DNA from: Fen-455 sp050012675
Lineage (GTDB): Bacteria; Actinomycetota; Acidimicrobiia; Acidimicrobiales; Bog-793
Assembly: GCA_050012675.1 (NCBI GenBank)
Contig: JBEKGS010000024.1
Location: 1-39,876 of the forward strand
Direction of reading: 5' to 3'
Length of the DNA stretch: 39,876 nt
Part shown: in pieces, positions 23,873 to 31,725 of the stretch
Layout of the letters: each line of letters opens with the position of its first letter
Numbering within the stretch: the stretch's first letter is position 1
The notes under the pieces: generated by a model
The model's input: the letters and a program-made list of their open reading frames with translations, nothing else
Databases searched by the model: none
Told to the model about the DNA's origin: nothing
Translations under genes and position numbers: made by a program

Positions 23873-26817
23873 TGCCAAGCACCCTCGTTGTTCGCGGGGC
23901 CCGCGAGCACAACCTCAAGAATGTCTCGATAGAGCTTCCCCGCGACCGGCTCATCGTGTTCACCGGGCTGTCGGGCTCGGGGAAGTCGTCGCTCGCGTTC
24001 GACACGATCTACGCCGAGGGCCAGCGGCGCTATGTCGAGTCACTGTCGTCCTACGCCCGACAGTTCCTAGGGCAGATGGACAAACCGGACGTGGACTTCA
24101 TCGAGGGACTGTCGCCTGCCATCTCCATCGACCAGAAGTCCGCCTCCCGCAACCCCCGCTCGACGGTCGGGACCGTCACGGAGATCTATGACTACCTGCG
24201 GCTGCTCTATGCCCGTATCGGCCAGCCCCACTGCCCGAGCTGCGGGCGGCTTGTCACCCGCCAGAGCCCTCAGCAGATCGTCGACCGCCTGAGCGACCTG
24301 CCCGACGGAACGCGGTTCCAGGTTCTCGCACCTGTGGTGCGAGGCCGCAAGGGCGAGTACTCGGCCCTTCTCGACGACCTGGCCAAACAGGGTTACGCGC
24401 GGGCCCGTGTGGACGGTGAGCTCATCGAGCTTTCCGACAGGTCGGCTCTCGAGCTCGCCCGTTACGAACAGCACACCATCGAAGTGGTCGTCGACCGCCT
24501 CGTGCGCCGCGACGGTATCGAGCGTCGCCTGACGGACTCGATCGAGACGGCGCTGCGCCTCGGCGAGGGGATAGCCGAGATTCTCCTGATGCCAGACGGA
24601 AAGTCCGCCAAAGCTGGGCGGAGGATCAACGGGGCCGCCAAGGCCATGGCAGCCAAGGTTGCCGATGTTGCCGACGACGGGATCGCCGACGGCGCCGACA
24701 ACGGGGGTGAAGGCCAGCAGGTGCTCACTTTTTCCCAGCACCTGGCGTGCGTCCACTGCGGGATCTCCCTGGACGAGCTCGCGCCCCGCAGCTTCTCGTT
24801 CAACTCGCCCTTTGGTGCCTGCCCGTCGTGCAACGGGCTCGGCACCCGTTTCGAGGTCGACCCAGACCTGGTCGTGCCCAACCCGGACCTGTCCATCGCG
24901 CAAGGGGCCATCGGGCCATGGGCGGGAGCTCGCACCGAGTATTTCTCGCGCGTGCTCAAGGCCGTAGCCGAGGCGAGCGGCTTCAGCATGGACAAGCCCT
25001 GGTCCAAGCTCACCAAACCACAGCGCAAGATCGTCCTCTACGGAGCCGGCACTCGCCGGGTGCACGTTCAGTACCGCAACCGCTATGGCACTTTGCGCAG
25101 TTACGACACGCAGTTCGAAGGCGTCGTGCCGTGGCTGCAGCGCCGGCACAGCGACGCGGACTCCGACTGGGTGCGCGAACAGGTCGAGGGCTACATGCGC
25201 GAGGTCGCCTGCCCGGACTGCGGCGGCACGCGGCTGCGCCCGGAGTCGCTCGCGGTCAAGGTCGGCGGAAGGAGCATCGCCGAGCTGTCGTCCCTGTCGA
25301 TCCGCTCCGCCCACGACCTCTTGGAACGCCTCGAGTTGAGCTCGCGAGAAGAGATGATCGCGGCTCAGGTCATGAAGGAGATCCGCGCTCGCCTGCAGTT
25401 CCTCGTCGATGTCGGTCTCGACTACCTGAGCCTCGACCGCGCTGCCGCGACGCTGGCCGGCGGTGAGGCCCAGAGAATTCGCCTCGCCTCCCAGATCGGC
25501 AGCGGGCTGGTCGGGGTCCTCTATGTGCTCGACGAGCCGTCTGTCGGTCTGCACCAGCGCGACAACCGCAAGCTCGTCGAGACATTGCTCAGGCTGCGCG
25601 ACATAGGCAACACGGTCCTCGTGGTCGAGCACGACGAAGAGACGATCCGGATCGCCGACTACGTCGTCGACATCGGACCGGGAGCCGGCGAGCACGGCGG
25701 AGAGGTGATCTGCGCAGGCTCGGTCGCCGATCTCGTGGGATGCGATGCCTCGATCACCGGCCAGTACCTGTCCGGCAAGCGTTCCATCGCAGTGCCGGCC
25801 ATGCGACGTGAGCCCCGGGGGGAATGGCTCGTCGTGCGGGGCGCCCGGGAACACAACTTGAAGGGCATCGATGTCGAGATCCCGCTCGGATGCTTTGTGT
25901 CGGTGACGGGCGTGTCAGGTTCGGGCAAGTCGACCTTGATAAACGACATCCTGCTCCGGGCACTCATGCAGCGCATCTACAAGTCCCGTGTGGTCCCGGG
26001 GCGGCACCGCAGCATCGAGGGGGCAGAAGCGCTCGACAAGGTCATCGACATCGACCAGTCGCCGATCGGCCGCACGCCGCGCTCGAACCCGGCCACCTAT
26101 ACCGGCATGTTCGACAGCGTGCGCAAGCTTTTCGCCCAGACGTCCGAGTCGCGCCTACGGGGCTACCAACCGGGGCGATTCTCGTTCAACGTCCCAGGAG
26201 GACGCTGCGAGGCGTGTGCCGGCGACGGGACCTTGAAGATCGAGATGCACTTTCTCCCCGACGTCTATGTTCCCTGTGAGGTCTGCAAGGGCGCCCGCTA
26301 CAACCGCGACACGCTCGAGGTGGCTTGGCGGGGCAAGAACATTGCCGAGGTGCTCGACCTGTCCTGCGAGGAGGCGCTCGAGCTTTTCGCGGCACAGCCC
26401 GTCATCTCACGGCACCTGAGGACCCTCGTGGACGTCGGCCTCGGCTACATTCGCCTCGGCCAGCCGGCTCCCACGCTGTCGGGCGGCGAGGCGCAGCGGG
26501 TCAAGCTCGCCTCCGAGCTCGCGAAGCGATCGACCGGGCACACGCTGTACGTGCTCGACGAGCCCACGACCGGCCTGCACTTCGAGGACGTCCGCAAGCT
26601 CCTCGACGTGCTGCACCGATTGGTCGATCAGGGCAACACGGTTTGTGTCATCGAACACAACCTCGACGTCGTGAAGTCGGCCGACTGGGTCATCGACCTC
26701 GGCCCCGAGGGCGGCGACGGGGGCGGATCGGTGATCGTCGAGGGCACGCCCGAGAAGGTGGCAAAGACCCACGAGAGCTACACGGGCCGGTTCCTGGCGC
26801 CTCTGCTCGGGATGTGA
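23872..26817 (+). CDS. uvrA: Excinuclease ABC subunit A
   Basis: This 981-aa ABC-type ATPase scans DNA and loads UvrB. It has two ABC modules with Walker A GLSGSGKSSLAFDT (about 32) and GVSGSGKSTLIND. Signatures are LAGGEAQRIRLA and LSGGEAQRVKLA, and Walker B motifs are YVLDEPSVGLHQ and YVLDEPTTGLH. Zinc-site cysteines are visible as CVHCG/CPSCNG and CEACAG/CEVCKG. The UvrB-binding and insertion domains fall between these. Short Ala/Asp repeats (KVADVADDGIADGADNG) interrupt the first module near residue 265. GTG 23872 is supported by the -10 box. Confidence 0.98.
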   Translation: MPSTLVVRGAREHNLKNVSIELPRDRLIVFTGLSGSGKSSLAFDTIYAEGQRRYVESLSSYARQFLGQMDKPDVDFIEGLSPAISIDQKSASRNPRSTVGTVTEIYDYLRLLYARIGQPHCPSCGRLVTRQSPQQIVDRLSDLPDGTRFQVLAPVVRGRKGEYSALLDDLAKQGYARARVDGELIELSDRSALELARYEQHTIEVVVDRLVRRDGIERRLTDSIETALRLGEGIAEILLMPDGKSAKAGRRINGAAKAMAAKVADVADDGIADGADNGGEGQQVLTFSQHLACVHCGISLDELAPRSFSFNSPFGACPSCNGLGTRFEVDPDLVVPNPDLSIAQGAIGPWAGARTEYFSRVLKAVAEASGFSMDKPWSKLTKPQRKIVLYGAGTRRVHVQYRNRYGTLRSYDTQFEGVVPWLQRRHSDADSDWVREQVEGYMREVACPDCGGTRLRPESLAVKVGGRSIAELSSLSIRSAHDLLERLELSSREEMIAAQVMKEIRARLQFLVDVGLDYLSLDRAAATLAGGEAQRIRLASQIGSGLVGVLYVLDEPSVGLHQRDNRKLVETLLRLRDIGNTVLVVEHDEETIRIADYVVDIGPGAGEHGGEVICAGSVADLVGCDASITGQYLSGKRSIAVPAMRREPRGEWLVVRGAREHNLKGIDVEIPLGCFVSVTGVSGSGKSTLINDILLRALMQRIYKSRVVPGRHRSIEGAEALDKVIDIDQSPIGRTPRSNPATYTGMFDSVRKLFAQTSESRLRGYQPGRFSFNVPGGRCEACAGDGTLKIEMHFLPDVYVPCEVCKGARYNRDTLEVAWRGKNIAEVLDLSCEEALELFAAQPVISRHLRTLVDVGLGYIRLGQPAPTLSGGEAQRVKLASELAKRSTGHTLYVLDEPTTGLHFEDVRKLLDVLHRLVDQGNTVCVIEHNLDVVKSADWVIDLGPEGGDGGGSVIVEGTPEKVAKTHESYTGRFLAPLLGM

Positions 26818-26841
26818 GTCGCCTCCGGGTTCGTGCCCGGC

Positions 26842-26855
26842 CGGGACCGGTCCCG
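26842..26855. promoter_or_regulatory. 14-bp perfect palindrome downstream of uvrA
   Basis: CGGGACCGGTCCCG is fully self-complementary with no loop, so it suits a dimeric DNA-binding protein better than an RNA hairpin. It lies 53 bases before the next gene's ATG. Confidence 0.35.
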
Positions 26856-26891
26856 ACAGGCACCGTTGGTCTCGGCGTTCAGGGTGGCGGA

Positions 26892-26897
26892 GGGAGG
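26892..26897 (+). promoter_or_regulatory. Ribosome binding site for the 26908 gene
   Basis: GGGAGG stands 10 bases before ATG 26908. It selects this ATG rather than the out-of-frame ATG at 26900. Confidence 0.6.
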
Positions 26898-26907
26898 AAA
26901 TGAGAAC

Positions 26908-27768
26908 ATGACCGACACAGGTGGTCCTGATGCGACCCTTCGCCGTCGCGAGGAGGCGATCGCGGCCTTCAACCGGGCCTGGGAGCTGATCGAGGAACCC
27001 CACCGGAGCCCTGCCGATGACGACGACATGCTCGCGGCTGCGTTCGCGTCGCGCTACCTGTGGGACTCGATCGGCGGTGACGAGCAACGTGCCGTGGGTG
27101 ACTGGCAGATCGCCCATGTGGCGAGCCGTCTCGGCTTGAGCGGCGTGGCCCTTTCAAGGGCGGAGCGGGCCTTGCAGCGCGTGGTCCAGAATGGCTGGAC
27201 CGACTGGCGACTCGCCTCGTGCTATGAGGCGATGGCCCGGGCGCATGCCACTGCCGGAAACAGCGCCCTACGCGACCACTGGGCCTCGCTTTGCAGGGAG
27301 GCGATCGACACCCTCGAGGATGAGGAGGACCGCGAGCTCATCGCGTCACAGCTGGCATCGGTCCCCGGGCTTACGCCGCCGGAAACGAGAGCGGCGGGCG
27401 GCGCTCCCCACCGGGTCGTCCGCCTCGACCACGTCCAAGTGGCCATGCCCGCGGGATTGGAGGCGCAAGCAGAAGCCTTCTACGGCGTGATTCTCGGCCT
27501 AGAGGTGCGCCCCAAGCCGCCGGCCCTGGCGGTGCGGGGCGGGCGCTGGTTCGAGAGTGGGGACGTGAAGGTCCATCTCGGAGTCGAGCCGGAGCCCCCT
27601 TCGGCCGCGAAGGCCCATCTCGCGCTCGTGGTGGAGGGGCTCGACGGCCTGGTCGACACTCTTGCAAGCTCCGGCCACCCGGTAAGTTTCGACACCCTTG
27701 TCGCAGGAGTGCGTCGCTGCTATGTGTCTGACCCGTTCGGCAACAGGATCGAGCTGATCGAGGCTTGA
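26908..27768 (+). CDS. Fusion protein: TPR-like helical domain + VOC domain
   Basis: This 286-aa cytosolic protein has an all-helical N-terminal half (about 10-150). Its pattern (EAIAAFNRAWELIEEP, AAAFASRYLWDSIGGDE, GDWQIAHVASRLG, CYEAMARAHATAGN) resembles stand-alone TPR-like actinobacterial proteins of unknown function. The C-terminal half (about 172-286) is a VOC/glyoxalase domain: VVRLDHVQVAMPAG, AEAFYGVILGLEV, VKVHLGVEPE and YVSDPFGNRIELIE. His and Glu candidates for a metal site are present in DHVQ, VHLG and IELIE. The reaction is unknown. The fusion suggests a helical partner permanently tied to a small-molecule-binding or isomerising domain. Confidence 0.8.
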   Translation: MTDTGGPDATLRRREEAIAAFNRAWELIEEPHRSPADDDDMLAAAFASRYLWDSIGGDEQRAVGDWQIAHVASRLGLSGVALSRAERALQRVVQNGWTDWRLASCYEAMARAHATAGNSALRDHWASLCREAIDTLEDEEDRELIASQLASVPGLTPPETRAAGGAPHRVVRLDHVQVAMPAGLEAQAEAFYGVILGLEVRPKPPALAVRGGRWFESGDVKVHLGVEPEPPSAAKAHLALVVEGLDGLVDTLASSGHPVSFDTLVAGVRRCYVSDPFGNRIELIEA

Positions 27769-27796
27769 GGACCGCCCCGCCAGGGGGACGGAGTTC

Positions 27797-28444
27797 TCAA
27801 AAAGGCCGGAGCACGAAGTCCGACGGCCTTTCTGTGCGGCCGTAGATCCAGGCCAGGAACTCCGCACGTTGAGCGGGGTCACCGAGCCGCTCGGGTAGGC
27901 GGTCCAGCGCATAGGGGAGGTCCAGGGTGACGAACTCGGCCGGCCAGTCCGAGGCCGCATAGCCGAGCCCGAGGTCGAGATGGTGCACTTCGACCTCCCG
28001 CCAGCGCGAGATGGGCAGGACACGGCAGGGGAGCAGCGAACCGTCGGCGCGCAAGCCATGGCCCTGCCACACGAGTGCGCCTACTTCGTGCCAGGTCGCG
28101 TCCAGTCGACCTGCCGAGTCCTCCAGGTCCTCCAGGATCACTTCGGTCGCGCGCTTGGCGCCCTGTTCGATGTCCTGGTTGCGCTCGGCGGCGCCCCCGG
28201 GGTACTGGGGCACAGCTCTGCCCTCGCCGGCAGCGTGGAGGATGCGCACGAACGAGTCGGCGTTGCGGGCGAGATGGGTGAGCACGTGGCCGACAGTCCA
28301 GCCTGGCAGCAGGCTCGGCCGCGTCACGTCCAAGTCCTTGACGGTCCTCAAAGTGGCGAACAGCCGGGCTGTCGCCTCGCGCGAGCCTTCCACGGCACGG
28401 CCGACGTCGGCGGTGCCGTCTTGTGTCGAGCCTACGGGGTTCAT
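27797..28444 (-). CDS. Mycothiol-dependent maleylpyruvate isomerase-like (DinB-fold) protein
   Basis: This 215-aa protein has the four-helix DinB-like fold of the MDMPI family: SLLPGWTVGHVLTHLARNAD, then SRWREVEVHHLDLGLGY. The three metal ligands known in the Corynebacterium enzyme (His, Glu, His) have counterparts in His57, Glu150 and His154. Family members use mycothiol as cofactor, which fits an actinobacterium. The actual substrate is uncertain because most members are not maleylpyruvate isomerases. ATG 28444 is supported by TAACCT six bases upstream. It follows nadA on the same strand after 31 bases. Confidence 0.83.
   Translation of the reverse strand: MNPVGSTQDGTADVGRAVEGSREATARLFATLRTVKDLDVTRPSLLPGWTVGHVLTHLARNADSFVRILHAAGEGRAVPQYPGGAAERNQDIEQGAKRATEVILEDLEDSAGRLDATWHEVGALVWQGHGLRADGSLLPCRVLPISRWREVEVHHLDLGLGYAASDWPAEFVTLDLPYALDRLPERLGDPAQRAEFLAWIYGRTERPSDFVLRPF
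27801..27831. terminator. Terminator hairpin overlapping the end of the MDMPI-like gene
   Basis: AAAGGCCG (27801-27808) pairs with CGGCCTTT (27824-27831) across a 15-base loop. On the minus strand the stem falls in the last codons and is followed by a T run and the TGA stop. On the plus strand it can end the 26908 gene's transcript, with a weak T tail. Confidence 0.6.
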
Positions 28445-28456
28445 CGGCCCAGGTTA
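28444..28456 (-). promoter_or_regulatory. Leaderless -10 box of the MDMPI-like gene
   Basis: On the minus strand TAACCT (28451-28456) is followed by GGGCCG and ATG 28444, in the gap after nadA. Confidence 0.5.
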
Positions 28457-28475
28457 AGCGGGTCGGATCGTGGCT

Positions 28476-29642
28476 TCACGCGATGGCGAGCATGCGGTCG
28501 AGGGCCACACGGGCGTCCGCGGCGGTGGCCTCGTCGACAGTGATGCGATTGCGGACCTCTCCAGCGACGAGGCCGTCGAGCACCCAGGCGAGGTGTGGCA
28601 GGTCGATGCGGGACATCGTCGAGCAGGGGCAGACCATCGGGTCGAGGGAGAGAACGGTCCGATCGGCGTGCTCGCGGGCGAGCCGGTCGACGAGATGGAT
28701 CTCCGTGCCGACAGCGATCGTGGAACCGGCCGGAGCGCTCGAGACCGCGCGGATTATGTAGTCAGTCGAGCCGACCTGATCGGCCATCTCGACGACTTCG
28801 TGAGAGCACTCTGGGTGCACGATCACGATGCCGTGAGGGTGCTCCGAACGGAAGGCTTCGACGTGCCCGGGGCGGAACCGCTGGTGCACCGAGCAGTGGC
28901 CCTTCCAAAGAAGGAGCGTGGCTTCCTTGACCTCGGCGTCGCTCAGGCCGCCGAGGCTTCTACGTGGATCCATTACCTGCATGTCTGTTGCCCGGTAGCC
29001 GAGTTGGAAGCCGGTATTGCGACCGAGGTGCTGGTCAGGGAAGAAGAGGACCTTTTTTGCACAAGAGCCGCGGTCACTCGACAGCCCGGTCGGTGCCTGG
29101 GCTCCGACCGGGGCGCTTCCTGCTCGGTCCTCGAGCTCCAGTGCCCAGCTCAGCACTGCACGGGCGTTCGAGGAGGTGCAGACCGCGCCAGAGTTGCGGC
29201 CCACGAATGCCTTCAGCACGGCTGCCGAGTTCACATAGGTGATAGGCACTATGGCCTCGATGTCGGTCACCTCCGCCAGCTCGTCCCAGATCTGGCTGAC
29301 GTCGTCGAGGTTCGCCATGTCCGCCATGGAGCACCCGGCGTTCAGATCGGGCAGGATCACCTGTTGGTGAGGCCCGGTGAGGATGTCGGCCGACTCGGCC
29401 ATGAAATGAACACCGCAGAAGACCACGAACTCGGCGTCGTGGCGGTCCGCGGCGTAACGGGACAAGCCGAGGGAGTCGCCTTTCAGGTCGGCGAACTGGA
29501 TGACCTCCTCACGCTGGTAGTGGTGCCCGAGGATGAGGAGTCGCTTGCCGAGCCGGGAACGGGCCGCGGTGACGCGCGCCACTAGCTCATCGCTGGATGC
29601 CGTGGTGTAGTCGTCCGGGAGCGGCGGCTGCAGGCGGAACAT
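28476..29642 (-). CDS. nadA: Quinolinate synthase A
   Basis: This 388-aa iron-sulfur enzyme condenses iminoaspartate with dihydroxyacetone phosphate to quinolinate in NAD synthesis. The three cluster ligands are in NAGCSMAD (Cys104), HPECSHE (Cys279) and the MVCPC motif (Cys338/340). LGHHYQREEV, GVHFMAESA, TYVNSAAVLKA, PDQHLGRNTG and KGHCSVHQRF are family signatures. An extra stretch at about 171-195 (RAGSAPVGAQAPTG) interrupts the fold. ATG 29642 has AGGGGGT 7 bases upstream. nadB and nadC are not in the window, so the pathway genes are split. Confidence 0.96.
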   Translation of the reverse strand: MFRLQPPLPDDYTTASSDELVARVTAARSRLGKRLLILGHHYQREEVIQFADLKGDSLGLSRYAADRHDAEFVVFCGVHFMAESADILTGPHQQVILPDLNAGCSMADMANLDDVSQIWDELAEVTDIEAIVPITYVNSAAVLKAFVGRNSGAVCTSSNARAVLSWALELEDRAGSAPVGAQAPTGLSSDRGSCAKKVLFFPDQHLGRNTGFQLGYRATDMQVMDPRRSLGGLSDAEVKEATLLLWKGHCSVHQRFRPGHVEAFRSEHPHGIVIVHPECSHEVVEMADQVGSTDYIIRAVSSAPAGSTIAVGTEIHLVDRLAREHADRTVLSLDPMVCPCSTMSRIDLPHLAWVLDGLVAGEVRNRITVDEATAADARVALDRMLAIA

Positions 29643-29649
29643 TTCTGAG

Positions 29650-29656
29650 ACCCCCT
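29650..29656 (-). promoter_or_regulatory. Ribosome binding site of nadA
   Basis: On the minus strand AGGGGGT lies 7 bases before ATG 29642, a near-consensus Shine-Dalgarno. Confidence 0.6.
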
Positions 29657-29758
29657 ATAGAACGCCTCGTTCATCGGCCGGCGGGGACAGCCTGGTCGCC
29701 CAACCGCGGGTGTGTCGGCCACGAAGCGAATATGTCAGCCGGGATACCAGGCCGGCCG

Positions 29759-29773
29759 TAACCTGCACTCTAG
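29759..29773 (+). promoter_or_regulatory. Leaderless -10 box of uvrC
   Basis: TAACCT (29759-29764) is followed by 8 bases and GTG 29773, in the nadA/uvrC divergent region. Confidence 0.5.
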
Positions 29774-31725
29774 TGCTTGAACGCCCGCAGTCGGTTCCCG
29801 ACGCCCCCGGCTCGTACCAATTCAGGGACGCAGCCGGCCGGATCATCTACGTCGGCAAGGCCATGTCGCTTCGAAGCCGCCTCTCGAGCTACTTCCAGGA
29901 CCCGGTTCACCTGCACCCGCGTACGGCCCAAATGGTGGAACGGGCAGCCTCTGTCGAGTGGATCGTCGTGGCGAGCGACGTCGAGGCGATCATGCTCGAG
30001 TACAACCTGATCAAGGCGCACCGGCCCCGATTCAACATCCGCCTCGTCGACGACAAGAGCTATCCCTACCTCGCGGTCACCGTCGGCGACGAGTGGCCCA
30101 AAGCTACCGTCATGCGAGGCGCGAGGCGCAAGGACACCCGCTATTTCGGACCGTATGCCCACGCCTACGCCATCCGCGAGACGCTCGACTTGTTGCTCAG
30201 GTCGTTCCCGATCCGGACCTGCTCTGACGCCAAGCTGAGGCGCCACCAGCTCCTCGGGCGGCCCTGCCTGCTGTACCACATCGAGCGGTGCTCGGGACCG
30301 TGTGTAGGTGCTGTCGGGCCCGAGGAGTACGCGCGGCTCGTGGCCGAGCTGATGGAGTTTCTCGACGGCGACACCAAGCCGGTCGTCGAGCGCCTCGAGT
30401 CCGAGATGCGCCGGGCGGCTCAAGAGCTCGAGTTCGAGCGGGCGGCGCGCCTGCGTGACCGTCTGGCGACGGTACGCCTCGCCGTCGAGCGCCAGCAGAT
30501 GGTGACCGACACCCCCGAGGACCTCGACGCCGTGGCCATCGCGGAGGACGAGCTCGTTGCGGCGGTGCAGGTGTTCCACGTCCGGCGCGGGCGTGTCGTC
30601 GGTCGCCATGGCTTCATTGTCGAGAAGGTGGAGCCGCTCACGAGCGCTCAGCTCGTCGCCAAGGTGCTCGAGCAGCACTACGCCGAGACGCCCATCGGGA
30701 TCCCTCGGGACCTGCTCGTCCCCGAGCTGCCCGAGGACGCGTCCACCTACGAGGCCTGGCTGTCGAGCCTGCGCGGGGGGAAGGTGACCCTACGGGTGCC
30801 CGTCCGCGGCCGCAAGCGCGAGTTGTTGGCGACGGCCCGCCAGAATGCGGAGGAGCAGCTGAAGCGTCACCGGTTGCGACGCGCGAGCGACCTCACAAGC
30901 CGTGCGGCCGCGCTCGAGGAGCTGCAACAGGCTCTAGAGCTCAAGGAGGCCCCGCTGCGCATCGAGTGCTACGACATGAGCCACACGCAGGGGACCGACT
31001 ACGTGGGCTCCATGGTCGTGCTCGAGGACGGGCTCCCCAAGCGAAGTGACTACAGGCGCTTCAAGGTGACGGCCGTGCAAGGAAACGACGACTACGGCGC
31101 CATGCACGAGGTGCTTACCAGGCGTCTCAGGCGGTTGGGCGACACCGGGGCTGGAGAGCCTGCGGGCCGCGACGGGCCGAGCACGTCCGATGGCCGTGAC
31201 GATGCGGACCCGGCCCTTGATGGCGGGATCGTCGCCGACGGGCGCCGCCGGCGTGCCCCCCGTTTTGCCTATCGGCCACAGCTGCTCCTGCTCGACGGAG
31301 GAAAAGGGCAGCTAGGCGTGGGAGTGCGTGTCCTAGACGAGCTCGGCCTGACCGACAAGATAGCGGTGGCCTCCCTCGCCAAGCAGCTGGAGGAGGTGTT
31401 CGTGCCCGGCCGGTCCGGCCCGATCCAGATCCCTCGTGACAGCGAGGCGATCTACTTGTTGCAACAGGCCAGGGACGAGGCGCACAGGTTTGCCATCGGG
31501 TTCCACCGCGAGTTGCGAGGCCGCCGGATGACCCGTGGCGTGCTCGAGGGCATCACGGGCCTTGGCCCGAGTCGACGTCGGCGTCTTGTTTCTGAGCTCG
31601 GAGGGGTGAGGGCCGTGCAGGCCGCTTCGCTTGACGACCTGCTGGCGCTCAAGTGGCTGCCGCAGGCCGTGGGTCGCGCCGTCTACGAGCACCTGCATGC
31701 CCGCCGGGGGTCCAAGCCGACATGA
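29773..31725 (+). CDS. uvrC: Excinuclease ABC subunit C
   Basis: This 650-aa nuclease makes both incisions in nucleotide excision repair. The GIY-YIG nuclease is at the N-terminus (PGSYQFRDAAGRIIYVGKA). A Cys-rich patch follows (RTCSDAKLRRHQLLGRPCLL, CSGPCVG), then a UVR motif (EMRRAAQELEFERAARLRD) that meets UvrB. The RNase H-like second nuclease has IECYDMSHTQGTDYVGSM and LLLLDGGKGQL. C-terminal helix-hairpin-helices are at GITGLGPSRRRRLVSELGG. A low-complexity insert of about 45 residues (GDTGAGEPAGRDGPSTSDG) splits the RNase H-like domain. The TGA overlaps the methyltransferase ATG. Confidence 0.97.
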   Translation: MLERPQSVPDAPGSYQFRDAAGRIIYVGKAMSLRSRLSSYFQDPVHLHPRTAQMVERAASVEWIVVASDVEAIMLEYNLIKAHRPRFNIRLVDDKSYPYLAVTVGDEWPKATVMRGARRKDTRYFGPYAHAYAIRETLDLLLRSFPIRTCSDAKLRRHQLLGRPCLLYHIERCSGPCVGAVGPEEYARLVAELMEFLDGDTKPVVERLESEMRRAAQELEFERAARLRDRLATVRLAVERQQMVTDTPEDLDAVAIAEDELVAAVQVFHVRRGRVVGRHGFIVEKVEPLTSAQLVAKVLEQHYAETPIGIPRDLLVPELPEDASTYEAWLSSLRGGKVTLRVPVRGRKRELLATARQNAEEQLKRHRLRRASDLTSRAAALEELQQALELKEAPLRIECYDMSHTQGTDYVGSMVVLEDGLPKRSDYRRFKVTAVQGNDDYGAMHEVLTRRLRRLGDTGAGEPAGRDGPSTSDGRDDADPALDGGIVADGRRRRAPRFAYRPQLLLLDGGKGQLGVGVRVLDELGLTDKIAVASLAKQLEEVFVPGRSGPIQIPRDSEAIYLLQQARDEAHRFAIGFHRELRGRRMTRGVLEGITGLGPSRRRRLVSELGGVRAVQAASLDDLLALKWLPQAVGRAVYEHLHARRGSKPT

